Shown here piece by piece: positions 26,409-34,439 of a stretch of DNA of 50,015 nt. The position numbers and the translations under genes were made by a program. The stretch lies in the NCBI GenBank assembly GCA_903892175.1, contig CAITHK010000207.1, positions 1 to 50,015 of the forward strand. The letters are read 5' to 3'. The DNA comes from an uncultured Burkholderiales bacterium (lineage in GTDB: Bacteria; Pseudomonadota; Gammaproteobacteria; Burkholderiales; Burkholderiaceae_C). The stretch's first letter is position 1. Every line of letters begins with the position of its first letter. The notes below the pieces were generated by a model. The model saw only the letters and a list, made by a program, of their open reading frames with translations. It was not told where the DNA came from and made no database searches.

Positions 26409-27215
26409 TCAGTGGCCCTTGAACACCGCTGGGCGCTTCTCGTTGAAAGCGGCCACGCCTTCGCGTCGGTCGTCGGTGTCGACCAAACGGTTGTAGGCCT
26501 CGACCTCAAAACGAAAGGCCGTGTGCAGCTCCATCTGGCCACCGTAGCGAATCGACTTTTTGATTTGTCGCACCGCCAAGGGCGCGTTGGCCGCAATGCG
26601 TTGAGCCGTCTCCAGGGCCAGTGCCAGCACCTGGTCTGGCTCCACCACTTGGTTGAGCAAGCCCCACGCCAAGCCCTCTTGCGCCGTGAACGCACGGCCT
26701 GTGAGCGTCAATTCTTTGGCGCGTCGCTCACCCAGGGCACGCGGCAAGTTTTGCGTCCCCCCCATGCCAGGCATGATGCCCAAGGTGACCTCAGGGAATG
26801 CAAACCGCGCCGCTTGGCTGGCGTACAAAAAGTCGCAGCACAAGGCCATCTCCAACCCGCCGCCATAGGCGTGTCCATTGATGGCACCCACCACCGGCAA
26901 AGGCAGATCAATCATGGCCCAGTACAAACGCTCAAAAATTTCGTGCTGGTGTTGCCACGCTTGAGGCGTCATGCCATTGCGCTCTTTCAGGTCGCCGCCA
27001 CCGCAAAATATTTTGGGTCCAGCCCCAGTGAACACCACGCAACGCAACTTACCGGGGTCCTCGGTCAACCGAGTCCAGAGGTTGAGGAGTTCCACCGCCA
27101 TTTGCGTGTTCAATGCATTGCCCACCTCGGGGCGGTTCAAACAGACCTGCAACACATGGTCAGAAACGCGGGTGCAGTCAAGGGTGGTGTAAACAGGCAA
27201 CGTAGAAGTGGGCAT
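26409..27215 (-). CDS. Enoyl-CoA hydratase/isomerase family protein
   Basis: This 268-residue crotonase-fold enzyme would hydrate or isomerise an enoyl-CoA. The oxyanion-hole segments are seen in FCGGGDLKER (about residues 89-98) and INGHAYGGGLEMALCCDF, and the catalytic Glu in FAFPEVTLGIMPGMGGTQNLPR. It is the last gene of the unit deacetylase-SDR-acyl-CoA dehydrogenase-hydratase, 9 bases after the dehydrogenase. It therefore probably acts on the unsaturated CoA ester made by that enzyme. The substrate chain is unknown. Confidence 0.9.
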   Translation of the reverse strand: MPTSTLPVYTTLDCTRVSDHVLQVCLNRPEVGNALNTQMAVELLNLWTRLTEDPGKLRCVVFTGAGPKIFCGGGDLKERNGMTPQAWQHQHEIFERLYWAMIDLPLPVVGAINGHAYGGGLEMALCCDFLYASQAARFAFPEVTLGIMPGMGGTQNLPRALGERRAKELTLTGRAFTAQEGLAWGLLNQVVEPDQVLALALETAQRIAANAPLAVRQIKKSIRYGGQMELHTAFRFEVEAYNRLVDTDDRREGVAAFNEKRPAVFKGH

Positions 27216-27224
27216 ACGGTGTAC

Positions 27225-28379
27225 TCAGTAAGACTTGGGCATGCCCAACACATGCTCGCCCACGTAGGACAAGATCAAGTTGGTGGAGATGGGGGCCACT
27301 TGGTACAAGCGGGTTTCGCGGAACTTGCGCTCAATGTCGTACTCGGCGGCAAAGCCAAAACCACCATGGGTTTGCAGACACACATTGGCCGCTTCCCACG
27401 AGGCATCTGCGGCCAGCAACTTCGACATATTGGCTTGTGCGCCACACGGCAAACCGGCGTCAAACAAACGTGCGGCTTCATAGCGCATCAAACTGGCGGC
27501 TTCGACGTTGATGTGGGCCTTGGCAATCGGAAACTGGATGCCCTGGTTGTGCGCGATGGCGCGGCCAAACACCACGCGCTCTTTGGCGTACTGGGTGGCG
27601 CGGTCGACAAACCAATAGCCGTCACCCACGCATTCAGCGGCAATCAAAATGCGCTCGGCGTTCAAGCCGTCCATGATGTACTTCAGCCCCTTGCCTTCTT
27701 CCCCGATGCGGTTTTCTACCGGAATACGCAGGTTGTCGATGAAGATTTCATTGGTCTCATGGTTGACCATGTTGCGAATGGGTTTGACGGTGATGGTCTT
27801 GCCCACCTCTTCGCGCAAATCCACCAAAAACACCGACAAGCCTTCGGACTTCTTTTTCACCTCGGCCAGTGGCGTGGTGCGTGCCAACAGCAACATGAAG
27901 TCAGAGTGCTGCAAGCGCGAGGTCCAGACCTTTTGGCCATTCACCACATAGTGGTCGCCTTGGCGCACGGCCACGGTCTTGAGCTGGGTGGTATCTGAGC
28001 CCGTGGTGGGCTCGGTCACTGCCATCGACTGCATGCGCAATTCACCGGATGCAATCTTGGGCAACAAGGCTTCTTTCTGCTCCTTCGTGCCGTGACGCAC
28101 CACACAGCCCATGACATACATCTGGCCGTGGCATGCGCCGGAGTTGCCGCCCGCGCGGTTGATCTCTTCCATGATCACGCTGGCTTCGGTCAGGCTAAGG
28201 TTAGAGCCACCGTATTCCTCAGGGATCAAGGCCGACAACCAACCTGCTTCGGTCAGGGCGGTGACAAATTTTTCTGGAAAGGCGCGTGCCTCATCCACCT
28301 CTTGCCAATAACGGGAGTCAAAGGCGGACACCACTTGGCGCACGCCTTCACGCAGTTCAGGAAAATTGTTGGCACTCAT
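27225..28379 (-). CDS. Acyl-CoA dehydrogenase family protein
   Basis: This 384-residue flavoenzyme has the three acyl-CoA dehydrogenase domains: a helical N-terminal part (LIPEEYGGSNLSLTEASVIMEEINRAGG), the middle sheet with QSMAVTEPTTGSDTTQLKT and VWTSRLQHSDFMLLLART, and the C-terminal FAD part with ERILIAAECVGDGYW and QTHGGFGFAAEYDIERKFRE. The place of the common EGT catalytic Glu reads YQVAPISTNLIL, so the base may stand elsewhere, as in isovaleryl-CoA dehydrogenase. It is spaced 3 bases after the SDR gene. It should introduce a double bond into an acyl-CoA, for the hydratase that follows. Confidence 0.9.
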   Translation of the reverse strand: MSANNFPELREGVRQVVSAFDSRYWQEVDEARAFPEKFVTALTEAGWLSALIPEEYGGSNLSLTEASVIMEEINRAGGNSGACHGQMYVMGCVVRHGTKEQKEALLPKIASGELRMQSMAVTEPTTGSDTTQLKTVAVRQGDHYVVNGQKVWTSRLQHSDFMLLLARTTPLAEVKKKSEGLSVFLVDLREEVGKTITVKPIRNMVNHETNEIFIDNLRIPVENRIGEEGKGLKYIMDGLNAERILIAAECVGDGYWFVDRATQYAKERVVFGRAIAHNQGIQFPIAKAHINVEAASLMRYEAARLFDAGLPCGAQANMSKLLAADASWEAANVCLQTHGGFGFAAEYDIERKFRETRLYQVAPISTNLILSYVGEHVLGMPKSY

Positions 28380-28382
28380 GGT

Positions 28383-29165
28383 TTATTTGCTCGGTGTGGT
28401 GTAGAGCTGACCGCCATCGACGTTGATGACGCTGCCACTCAGATAGCTGCACAAAGGAGATGTGCAGAACACGGCCAACTTGGCCATTTCATTCGGCTCG
28501 GCCAAACGACCAAACGGGAAGCCGCTGGTCAATTCAGTCCAACGCTTGGCGTCGCCCAATTTCTTTTCGGCTTGTTGTTGCAACATGCCTTGCATGCGGT
28601 CGCTGCGCGTGGGCGAGGGGTTGATGCCAAACACACGCACGCCTTTTTTCACACTCTCGCCACCCACGCCTTGGGTAAACGCCATCAAAGCCGCGTTGCC
28701 CGTGGCACCGCAGATGTAGTCGGCACGTGGCGCGGCACCGGCCATGCCAATGATGTTGCAAATCACGCCATGGCCACGCGCTTCCATCATGGGCAAATAC
28801 ATGCGCGTCATGTTGATGTAGCCAAACACCTTCAGCTCCCAGGCTTGACGCCAGCGTTGCTCGTCCACGTCCACCACGCTACCGCCCGGAATTGCGCCAG
28901 CGTTGTTGACCAGAATGTCCACATCGGGCACTTGCTCAAAGATTTTTTCTGCCGAGCCCGACACCGACAAATCCATCAACACCGAGGCGGGCTTGGCCAA
29001 GCCCGCCTGCGCAAACGCTTGCTCAGCCAAGGCCAAATTGGCAGGCTCACGCGCCACCAAGATAGGCTGCGCACCTTCATGCGCATAAGCCAGCGCAATG
29101 GTCAAGCCAATGCCGCGTGAACTGCCCGTGATCAACACGCGCTTGTCTTTGAGTTGCAAATCCAT
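28383..29165 (-). CDS. Atypical short-chain dehydrogenase/reductase
   Basis: This 260-residue SDR has the cofactor motif LITGSSRGIGLTIALAYAHEG (about residues 11-31), DILVNNAGAIPGG and INVDGGQLY. The catalytic region reads NIIGMAGAAPRADYICGATGNAALMAF: the Ser of the usual triad is replaced, and the YxxxK motif reads YICGA, without Lys. A subfamily with this pattern (YICG...NAAL) is familiar from other genomes, so the change is probably not decay. It may oxidise the 3-hydroxyacyl-CoA in this unit or do something else. Confidence 0.85.
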   Translation of the reverse strand: MDLQLKDKRVLITGSSRGIGLTIALAYAHEGAQPILVAREPANLALAEQAFAQAGLAKPASVLMDLSVSGSAEKIFEQVPDVDILVNNAGAIPGGSVVDVDEQRWRQAWELKVFGYINMTRMYLPMMEARGHGVICNIIGMAGAAPRADYICGATGNAALMAFTQGVGGESVKKGVRVFGINPSPTRSDRMQGMLQQQAEKKLGDAKRWTELTSGFPFGRLAEPNEMAKLAVFCTSPLCSYLSGSVINVDGGQLYTTPSK

Positions 29166-29192
29166 GGAAGTTATTACCTTGTGGTCAAAAAT

Positions 29193-30071
29193 TTAAACGC
29201 TCGGAGCGGGCACTTGCTGGGTGTACCAAGCGGCCATCGACTCACCCGTCATGAAGCACACATTCGGCGTCTTCATGAGCAAGTCCAACATGCGCTCCAA
29301 ACTCTCGAAGCGGTGCGGCACACCAATCAGATGTGGGTGCAAGCCAATCGCCAACACGCGTGGCTGCGTTTGCGCCTCGCGCTCAAACAAGCGCAAGGTG
29401 TTCTCCAAACGCTGGTACATCTCGTTCGAGCTGTGGCGCTCCACCGCATAGATGATGGAGTCGTTGACTTCCAAGTTGTAAGGCAAGGACAACAAGGGGC
29501 CTTCTTTCGTGGTCATCCAACGGGGCACATCGTCGACCACCCAATCGAACACATAGTCGATGCCTTGGCGCTTCAAAATTTCAGGCGTGTCATACGACTC
29601 GCGCAAGCCTGGGCTGAGCCAACCCTTGGGGCGCTTGCCGGTGAACGACTCGATCATCTCTAGGCTGGTAGCAATCAAGGCCTCTTCACCTTCTGCGTGG
29701 TTCAAGGCTTTTTGATGCACGCCATGACCAATGAATTCCCAACCTGCCTCGTGCATCGCTTCAGCAGCACGCGGGTAGGCCTGAATCACGCCCGCATTGA
29801 AGCTGGTGGACGCGGGCAAGCCACGGCGGTGGATGGCGTTGATGATGCGCGGCAATCCCGCACGCATGCCGTAGTCGGCCCAGCTGAAGTTGGGCACATC
29901 GGGCACCGTCTCTTTGCCATGCGGTGGCGTGATGATGGTGCGCGGCATGCTGGCATCGAATTGCCAATGCTCCACATTGACCACCAAGTGCACCATGATG
30001 GCCCCCTCTTTGGGCGCATTGAGCTTGGGGCCTTCGTCTGAAAAAAGATAGGGAATGCGCGGGTTTGCCAT
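29193..30071 (-). CDS. PuuE-like polysaccharide deacetylase family protein
   Basis: This 292-residue protein belongs to the NodB/polysaccharide deacetylase superfamily and looks most like the PuuE branch, which includes metal-free or atypical allantoinases. It has VHLVVNVEHWQFD, the DYGMRAGLPRIINAIHRRGLPAS segment, GWEFIGHGVHQKAL (His116, His119), GWLSPGLRESYDTPEILKRQGIDYVFDWV and LGLHPHLIG-like IGLHPHLIG near the end. No signal peptide is seen, so it acts in the cytoplasm. In a catabolic unit it may open a cyclic amide or remove an acyl group. It leads the SDR-dehydrogenase-hydratase unit and faces the binding-protein gene. Confidence 0.82.
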   Translation of the reverse strand: MANPRIPYLFSDEGPKLNAPKEGAIMVHLVVNVEHWQFDASMPRTIITPPHGKETVPDVPNFSWADYGMRAGLPRIINAIHRRGLPASTSFNAGVIQAYPRAAEAMHEAGWEFIGHGVHQKALNHAEGEEALIATSLEMIESFTGKRPKGWLSPGLRESYDTPEILKRQGIDYVFDWVVDDVPRWMTTKEGPLLSLPYNLEVNDSIIYAVERHSSNEMYQRLENTLRLFEREAQTQPRVLAIGLHPHLIGVPHRFESLERMLDLLMKTPNVCFMTGESMAAWYTQQVPAPSV

Positions 30072-30312
30072 GGGTCCATCCAGTGATAGAGAAATTCGCC
30101 AATGAATAATAGGTTGATTGTTGTCGCAATGCCTCGCCAACACAGAGGAAACGTCGCGCAGGTAGGGGTATTCCGTTCTTTTTCTGTCTCACGCGTGACG
30201 GACTTTCGACCCCCTGTGCTGGGAGACTGATCTGCTGTAACAATTGCAGTTATCGGGTCTAGAAATTGCAACCCCGTCAGTGTGTATTGCCTTTTTAAAT
30301 GGAGAAATTTTC
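30072..30312. promoter_or_regulatory. Divergent intergenic region, deacetylase / ABC binding protein
   Basis: This 241-base gap separates the two divergent units. A TATTAT that could be a -10 for the deacetylase unit is seen on the minus strand near 30106, and two AATTGCA copies stand within 30241-30271. No clear operator or coding sequence was recognised. Confidence 0.3.
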
Positions 30313-31302
30313 ATGCGTATTTTTCGTCTCTTATCAACGGCTCTGGTGGTTTGCGCCGGGTTGTTGCAAACGGCCCTGGCCATCACCCCCATGCCCAGCC
30401 CCATGCCCAACAAAGAAGTCATCACGATTGGCTATGTGAAAGTTGGACAAGTCTCTCCTTTGCATTTGGTGGAGGAAGATCTCAAAAAAATGAACATCGA
30501 AGTCAAGCGCGCTGAATTCGTCCGCTACGCCGATGCACGCACCTCGTTGATCTCCAACTCGGTCGACGTGTCTGTGGTCGGCCCCGCTGACTTGGCCATT
30601 GCTGCCAGCCAGGGCACCAAAAACATCATTGGCTTGAGCGGCGTGGCGTCTTCTCCCAAATACTTGGTGGTTCGCAAAGGTGTGACCATCAACACCTGGG
30701 ATGACCTCAAAGGCAAAAAAATTGCCGTGGCTCCTGGCTCGGCCGTTTGGTTTGCGTGGGCCATGAGCTTGGTGGAGAACAACATCCCCTACAACACCTT
30801 CACCGCCGTCAACATTCAAGGCGGTGGCACGGCCTTTGTGCAAGCGCTCAAACGCGGCGACATCGACGCCATGTTGAGCTGGGAACCGTTTGAATCCCAA
30901 GTCGTGGCCGAAGGCGCCGCCTACTTCGCCACCAACTTGGTGGACTACAGCAAATCCAAAGCCGTGGGCCCAGAGCTGGGTTTGTTGGCCGCATCGGGGG
31001 AGGCCTACAGCAAGCGTCGCGAAGTGATCAAGCGCTTCATGTGGGCTTACTTGAATGCAGAAGCCAAATTGGCAGCTGACAGCAATGCCTTCGTTAACGC
31101 TTATTCGCAGTTCACCGGCTTGCCTTTGGACGTCACCCGTGAATCACACAAACTCATCAAGCTCGGTGGTGTGCTCGACCGCGCCCAAGTGGGTCGCTTG
31201 GCGGATGCGTCTTTCAAGCAAGGCGTGATCAAAACCGATGTGACCAAAGAAGCGATGGAGTTGTACGACGACAGCCTGGCCAAAGAAATTCGTGGCCGTT
31301 AA
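30313..31302 (+). CDS. ABC transporter substrate-binding protein (NMT1/TauA type)
   Basis: This 329-residue periplasmic receptor belongs to the nitrate/sulfonate/taurine/aromatic-acid group. It has a signal peptide (RIFRLLSTALVVCAGLLQTALA), then ITIGYVKVGQVSPLHLVEEDLKK, ARTSLISNSVDVSVVGPADLAIAASQG and WDDLKGKKIAVAPGSAVWFAWAMS, and DAMLSWEPFESQV, all typical of the fold. GGAG eight bases before the ATG supports the start. It is alone on the plus strand; its ATPase and permease are on the minus strand to the right, end to end with it. The ligand is unknown. Confidence 0.88.
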   Translation: MRIFRLLSTALVVCAGLLQTALAITPMPSPMPNKEVITIGYVKVGQVSPLHLVEEDLKKMNIEVKRAEFVRYADARTSLISNSVDVSVVGPADLAIAASQGTKNIIGLSGVASSPKYLVVRKGVTINTWDDLKGKKIAVAPGSAVWFAWAMSLVENNIPYNTFTAVNIQGGGTAFVQALKRGDIDAMLSWEPFESQVVAEGAAYFATNLVDYSKSKAVGPELGLLAASGEAYSKRREVIKRFMWAYLNAEAKLAADSNAFVNAYSQFTGLPLDVTRESHKLIKLGGVLDRAQVGRLADASFKQGVIKTDVTKEAMELYDDSLAKEIRGR

Positions 31303-31340
31303 GGTCATCCGCGAAGCAAGGTGAGTTCACCTTTCCTCAA

Positions 31341-31371
31341 GAAAAAACCGGCTCACTGAGCCGGTTTTTTC
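31341..31371. terminator. Bidirectional terminator
   Basis: A perfect palindrome has 15-base arms GAAAAAACCGGCTCA and TGAGCCGGTTTTTTC around one C. The GC stem with a T-run in both readings serves the converging binding-protein and ATPase genes. Confidence 0.88.
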
Positions 31372-31383
31372 ATGCCCATGCGC

Positions 31384-32136
31384 TCAATGCGCGCGAATGG
31401 TTTTGAGGATTTGCAACTTCATCTCATTGAACTGCGCCGTGGCTGTCATTTCGATGTCACGAGGTCGTGCCAGGTGGGTGTCGATCACCGTTTCCATGCG
31501 CCCCGGGCGCGCTGACATGACGTAAATCTTGTCTGCCAAGAACAGCGCCTCATCAATGTCGTGCGTCACAAAAATAATGGTGGGCTTGAGTTTGTCCCAC
31601 ACTGACAGCAGCAGCTCTTGCATGGTCAAACGGGTTTGCGCATCCAGCGCGCCAAACGGCTCATCCATCAGCAACACCTTAGAGCCCAAGGTCAACACCC
31701 TGGCAATCCCAACGCGCTGGCGCATGCCGCCCGAGAGTTGAATCGGCAGATGGTTGCGGAAGTCTTTCAAGCCCATGATGGCCAGCATCTCTTCGGCCCG
31801 GCTTTCGTAGGCAGCCGCAGGCAAGCCTTGCGCCTTGGGGCCGAACACGATGTTCTCCCATACCGTGAGCCACGGAAACAAGGCAGCCTCTTGAAACACC
31901 ACGCCACGGTCTGGCCCCGGTGTTTGAATGGTCTGTCCACCCACCGTCAAGGTGCCTGAAGTGGGCTGCTCAAAGCTAGCAATGATGTTGAGCAAGGTGG
32001 ACTTGCCACACCCCGAGGGTCCCAGCAAAGCGACGAATTCACCTGGCGCAATGTCGAGGTGGATGTTCTCCAGGGCGCGTACAGGCGGCGAGCCAGAATA
32101 GGTTTTGAACAGTTGATCAATTTGAATGTGCGACAT
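31384..32136 (-). CDS. ABC transporter ATP-binding protein (TauB/SsuB type)
   Basis: This 250-residue ATPase drives the uptake system. It has Walker A GPSGCGKST (about residues 40-48), the Q-loop VFQEAALFPWLTVWENI, signature LSGGMRQRVGIARVL, Walker B VLLMDEPFGALDAQTR and the switch THDIDEALFLADKI, the pattern of the TauB/SsuB/NrtD group. The start at 32136 follows AGGACACCTC; a longer frame begins inside the permease. It follows the permease gene by 17 bases. With the receptor at 30313 it would form one importer. Confidence 0.92.
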   Translation of the reverse strand: MSHIQIDQLFKTYSGSPPVRALENIHLDIAPGEFVALLGPSGCGKSTLLNIIASFEQPTSGTLTVGGQTIQTPGPDRGVVFQEAALFPWLTVWENIVFGPKAQGLPAAAYESRAEEMLAIMGLKDFRNHLPIQLSGGMRQRVGIARVLTLGSKVLLMDEPFGALDAQTRLTMQELLLSVWDKLKPTIIFVTHDIDEALFLADKIYVMSARPGRMETVIDTHLARPRDIEMTATAQFNEMKLQILKTIRAH

Positions 32137-32153
32137 GAGGTGTCCTAAAGGAA

Positions 32154-32942
32154 TCAATGGTTTTGCAGCAGGCGCCACTTGAGAACGCGACGCTCGATGC
32201 CAATGATCAAACGGTCACTCAAGAAACCCATCAGGCCAATCGACGCCATGTCGGCAAACACGATGTCCATGCGCCCCACGTAGTACGCGTCCCACAGCAC
32301 ATAGCCCAAGCCTGACTTGACAGCCACCATTTCGGCGGCCACCACCGCCGTCCACGCGATGCCCAAACCAATGCGCATGCCGGTGAAGATATTGGGCAAG
32401 GCCGCTGGAAACACCACACGTTTGAGCAGCACCCAGGGGGAGGCACCCATCATTTTGGCGGCACGCACCAAGTTTTTGTCGACGTCGCGCGCTCCCTGCG
32501 TGGCATTGACCACGATGGCAAAAAAACCACCGAGAAAAATCAATGAGATCGAGCCCATGTTGGTGATGCCAAACGCGGCTATGGAAAACGGCAACCATGC
32601 AGTGATCGGCACCGGGCGAAACATTTGAATCATGGGGTCAATCAGCACCGACAAACGCCGGCTCCAACCGATCATCAAACCCAAAGGAATGGCCACCACC
32701 ATGGACAGCACAAAACCGGCAATGACGCGCGTTCCTGAATATTCGACGTTGGCCCACCAAGTCCCCAAATAAGGGTTAAGGCCCATACCTGTGGCCTCAC
32801 CGAATATCCATTCATGCCAAGCCGTCACCACCAGCCACGGGCTGGGCAACATGGCTTGCATGCCGGGCTTGCTGCCCACAATTTGCCACACGACCAACAG
32901 TGCCAACGGCACCACCACACTCAAAACGCTACGGTGTTTCAC
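32154..32942 (-). CDS. ABC transporter permease (TauC/SsuC type)
   Basis: This 262-residue inner-membrane protein has about six helices and the EAA loop seen as RAAKMMGASPWVLLKRVVFPAALPNIFTGMRIGLG. The segment LIDPMIQMFRPVPITAWLPFSIAAFGI is typical of TauC/SsuC permeases. The start is a GTG with AAAGGG eight bases upstream. It follows the cupin gene by 47 bases and precedes the ATPase by 17. The unit cupin-permease-ATPase suggests that the cupin enzyme acts on the imported substrate. Confidence 0.92.
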   Translation of the reverse strand: MKHRSVLSVVVPLALLVVWQIVGSKPGMQAMLPSPWLVVTAWHEWIFGEATGMGLNPYLGTWWANVEYSGTRVIAGFVLSMVVAIPLGLMIGWSRRLSVLIDPMIQMFRPVPITAWLPFSIAAFGITNMGSISLIFLGGFFAIVVNATQGARDVDKNLVRAAKMMGASPWVLLKRVVFPAALPNIFTGMRIGLGIAWTAVVAAEMVAVKSGLGYVLWDAYYVGRMDIVFADMASIGLMGFLSDRLIIGIERRVLKWRLLQNH

Positions 32943-32989
32943 AACAAACCCTTTGGTAAAAATAACGCAGACATGGCTTCTGACATGAC

Positions 32990-33634
32990 TTATTCAAACT
33001 CGACAGTCTCAAAATTCGCAGGCAAGATGATTTCCACCATTTCGCAGTCAGGTGAGTAATCAATGACCGTGTGACGAATGCCGGGTGGTTGCAACCAGCA
33101 TGAGCCTGCTGTCATCTTGACGCGTCCTTGGCCCTCGTACTCACCGATCATCCAGCCCTTGAGGAAGTACAGCATCTGAAACTGCACACCGTGGTAGTGG
33201 GGGATGGACACCACCTTGGGGTCGCATTTGCCGAGCAGTCGAATCACATGGGCTTGTACAGCGCCACCCGTGGCTTCGACCATGCCCAAATCACGGTACT
33301 GCGCGTAATCACGCAAGCCCGTCTTGAAGACGGCGTCCTTCAAATGCGTGGCTGCAAACTTTTGCGGGCCCCACTTGATCACGGGGGGCTTACCGGGCTT
33401 GACTGTCTTTTTAGGCGCTTTGCCGGTCTTGGCCGCTTTGGTCGCTTTGGGCACTTGGATCGCTTTGACCTCTTTGGCCTTTTTCACTGAAACGAGTACC
33501 TTGGCAGGTTTGGCGGCCGCAACGACCTTGGCCTTTTGAGAGGGAAGGGCTTTCTTCACAGCGGCTTTTGCCGTCTTGCCTGCAGACGCCGTTTTGCGGG
33601 CCGTTGTGGTGGTTGGTTTTTTTGCAGTCGCCAT
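32990..33634 (-). CDS. Cupin-domain protein with histone-H1-like lysine-rich N-terminal tail
   Basis: The 214-residue product has two unlike parts. Residues 1 to about 84 are low-complexity Lys/Ala/Pro/Thr (about 23 Lys, a single acidic residue), like the tails of bacterial histone-H1 homologues. Residues 85-214 are a cupin, with IPHYHGVQFQMLYFLKGWM (His146, His148; Gln at the usual Glu place) and LQPPGIRHTVIDY (His188). AGGAG before the ATG makes translation of the tail likely. Single cupins include dioxygenases, isomerases and sensors, so the role is open. Gene order places it with an ABC importer and CoA-pathway genes. The tail may bind nucleic acid or another polyanion. Confidence 0.85.
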   Translation of the reverse strand: MATAKKPTTTTARKTASAGKTAKAAVKKALPSQKAKVVAAAKPAKVLVSVKKAKEVKAIQVPKATKAAKTGKAPKKTVKPGKPPVIKWGPQKFAATHLKDAVFKTGLRDYAQYRDLGMVEATGGAVQAHVIRLLGKCDPKVVSIPHYHGVQFQMLYFLKGWMIGEYEGQGRVKMTAGSCWLQPPGIRHTVIDYSPDCEMVEIILPANFETVEFE

Positions 33635-33669
33635 CGGGTGCTCCTATTTTTAAAAATGACCTGTCACGC

Positions 33670-34392
33670 TCAAGCAGAGCCCTGAGGGCGCAACTCGATC
33701 AAGTCAGGGCAGCAATTGGGGTTGGCCAACACGGCATACGCCACAGCGTCGGCCACTTCTTGCGCGGTCAAGGCTTTGAACTTGCGCGTGGCCACCGCAG
33801 CTAACACATCGGGGTGGTCACTGCTCGCCCGAATCTCAGTGTCCACCATGCCCGGCGCGACCTCTGTCACCTTGATGCCAAAGCCTTGCAGCTCCAATCG
33901 GAAAGAACGCGCCAAAGCCGACAAAGCATGCTTGGTGGCGCAGTACACCGAGGCCAGGCGATACACCTCACGCGCTGCAATCGAGGTCATGAACACCATG
34001 TGGCCCGCCTTGCGTGCCACCATGGCGCGGCCCAAAATTTGGGTCACTTTCAACGAGGCCAACACATTGGTTTGGAACATCCACGCGCAATCTTCGGCCG
34101 ACAAATCCAGCAAAGGCGCATAGCGCAAAACGCCCGCGTTGTTGACAAAAATATCCACCTCACTCGCCACCGCCTCCACTTGCTGGAGGTAAGCGTCATC
34201 GTTGAGGTCACCCACCAAAATACGCACCATGCCCGCAGGCAATGCGGCTTGCAGTTGCTGGAGCGCATCTTCTCGACGCCCCAGTGCAATGATGTGTGCG
34301 CCATGCTGCGCCAAGGTCATGGCGGTGGCGCGGCCAATGCCAGCCGATGCGCCGGTGATCAAAACTGTTTTGCCTTGCAAAGCTGAGGTCAT
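33670..34392 (-). CDS. Short-chain dehydrogenase/reductase
   Basis: This 240-residue SDR is canonical: cofactor motif LITGASAGIGRATAMTLAQHGA (about residues 11-32), FVNNAGVLRYAPL, the Ser in MTSIAAREV, the YCATK active-site motif near residue 150 and APGMVDTEI. The start at 34392 is set by family length; a longer frame upstream runs into the crotonase gene. No good ribosome-binding site is visible. It stands between the cupin and crotonase genes in the same direction. Its substrate is unknown. Confidence 0.88.
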   Translation of the reverse strand: MTSALQGKTVLITGASAGIGRATAMTLAQHGAHIIALGRREDALQQLQAALPAGMVRILVGDLNDDAYLQQVEAVASEVDIFVNNAGVLRYAPLLDLSAEDCAWMFQTNVLASLKVTQILGRAMVARKAGHMVFMTSIAAREVYRLASVYCATKHALSALARSFRLELQGFGIKVTEVAPGMVDTEIRASSDHPDVLAAVATRKFKALTAQEVADAVAYAVLANPNCCPDLIELRPQGSA

Positions 34393-34439
34393 GGTGTGTG
34401 TCGTGTGTGATGGGTGTCGATGAAACAAGGTCTCTCTTT

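Noticed and set aside
26355-27998. Plus-strand open frame of about 550 codons opposite the hydratase and dehydrogenase genes
   Set aside because: It is antisense to two clear enzymes, has no recognisable motif, and overlaps the EamA end.
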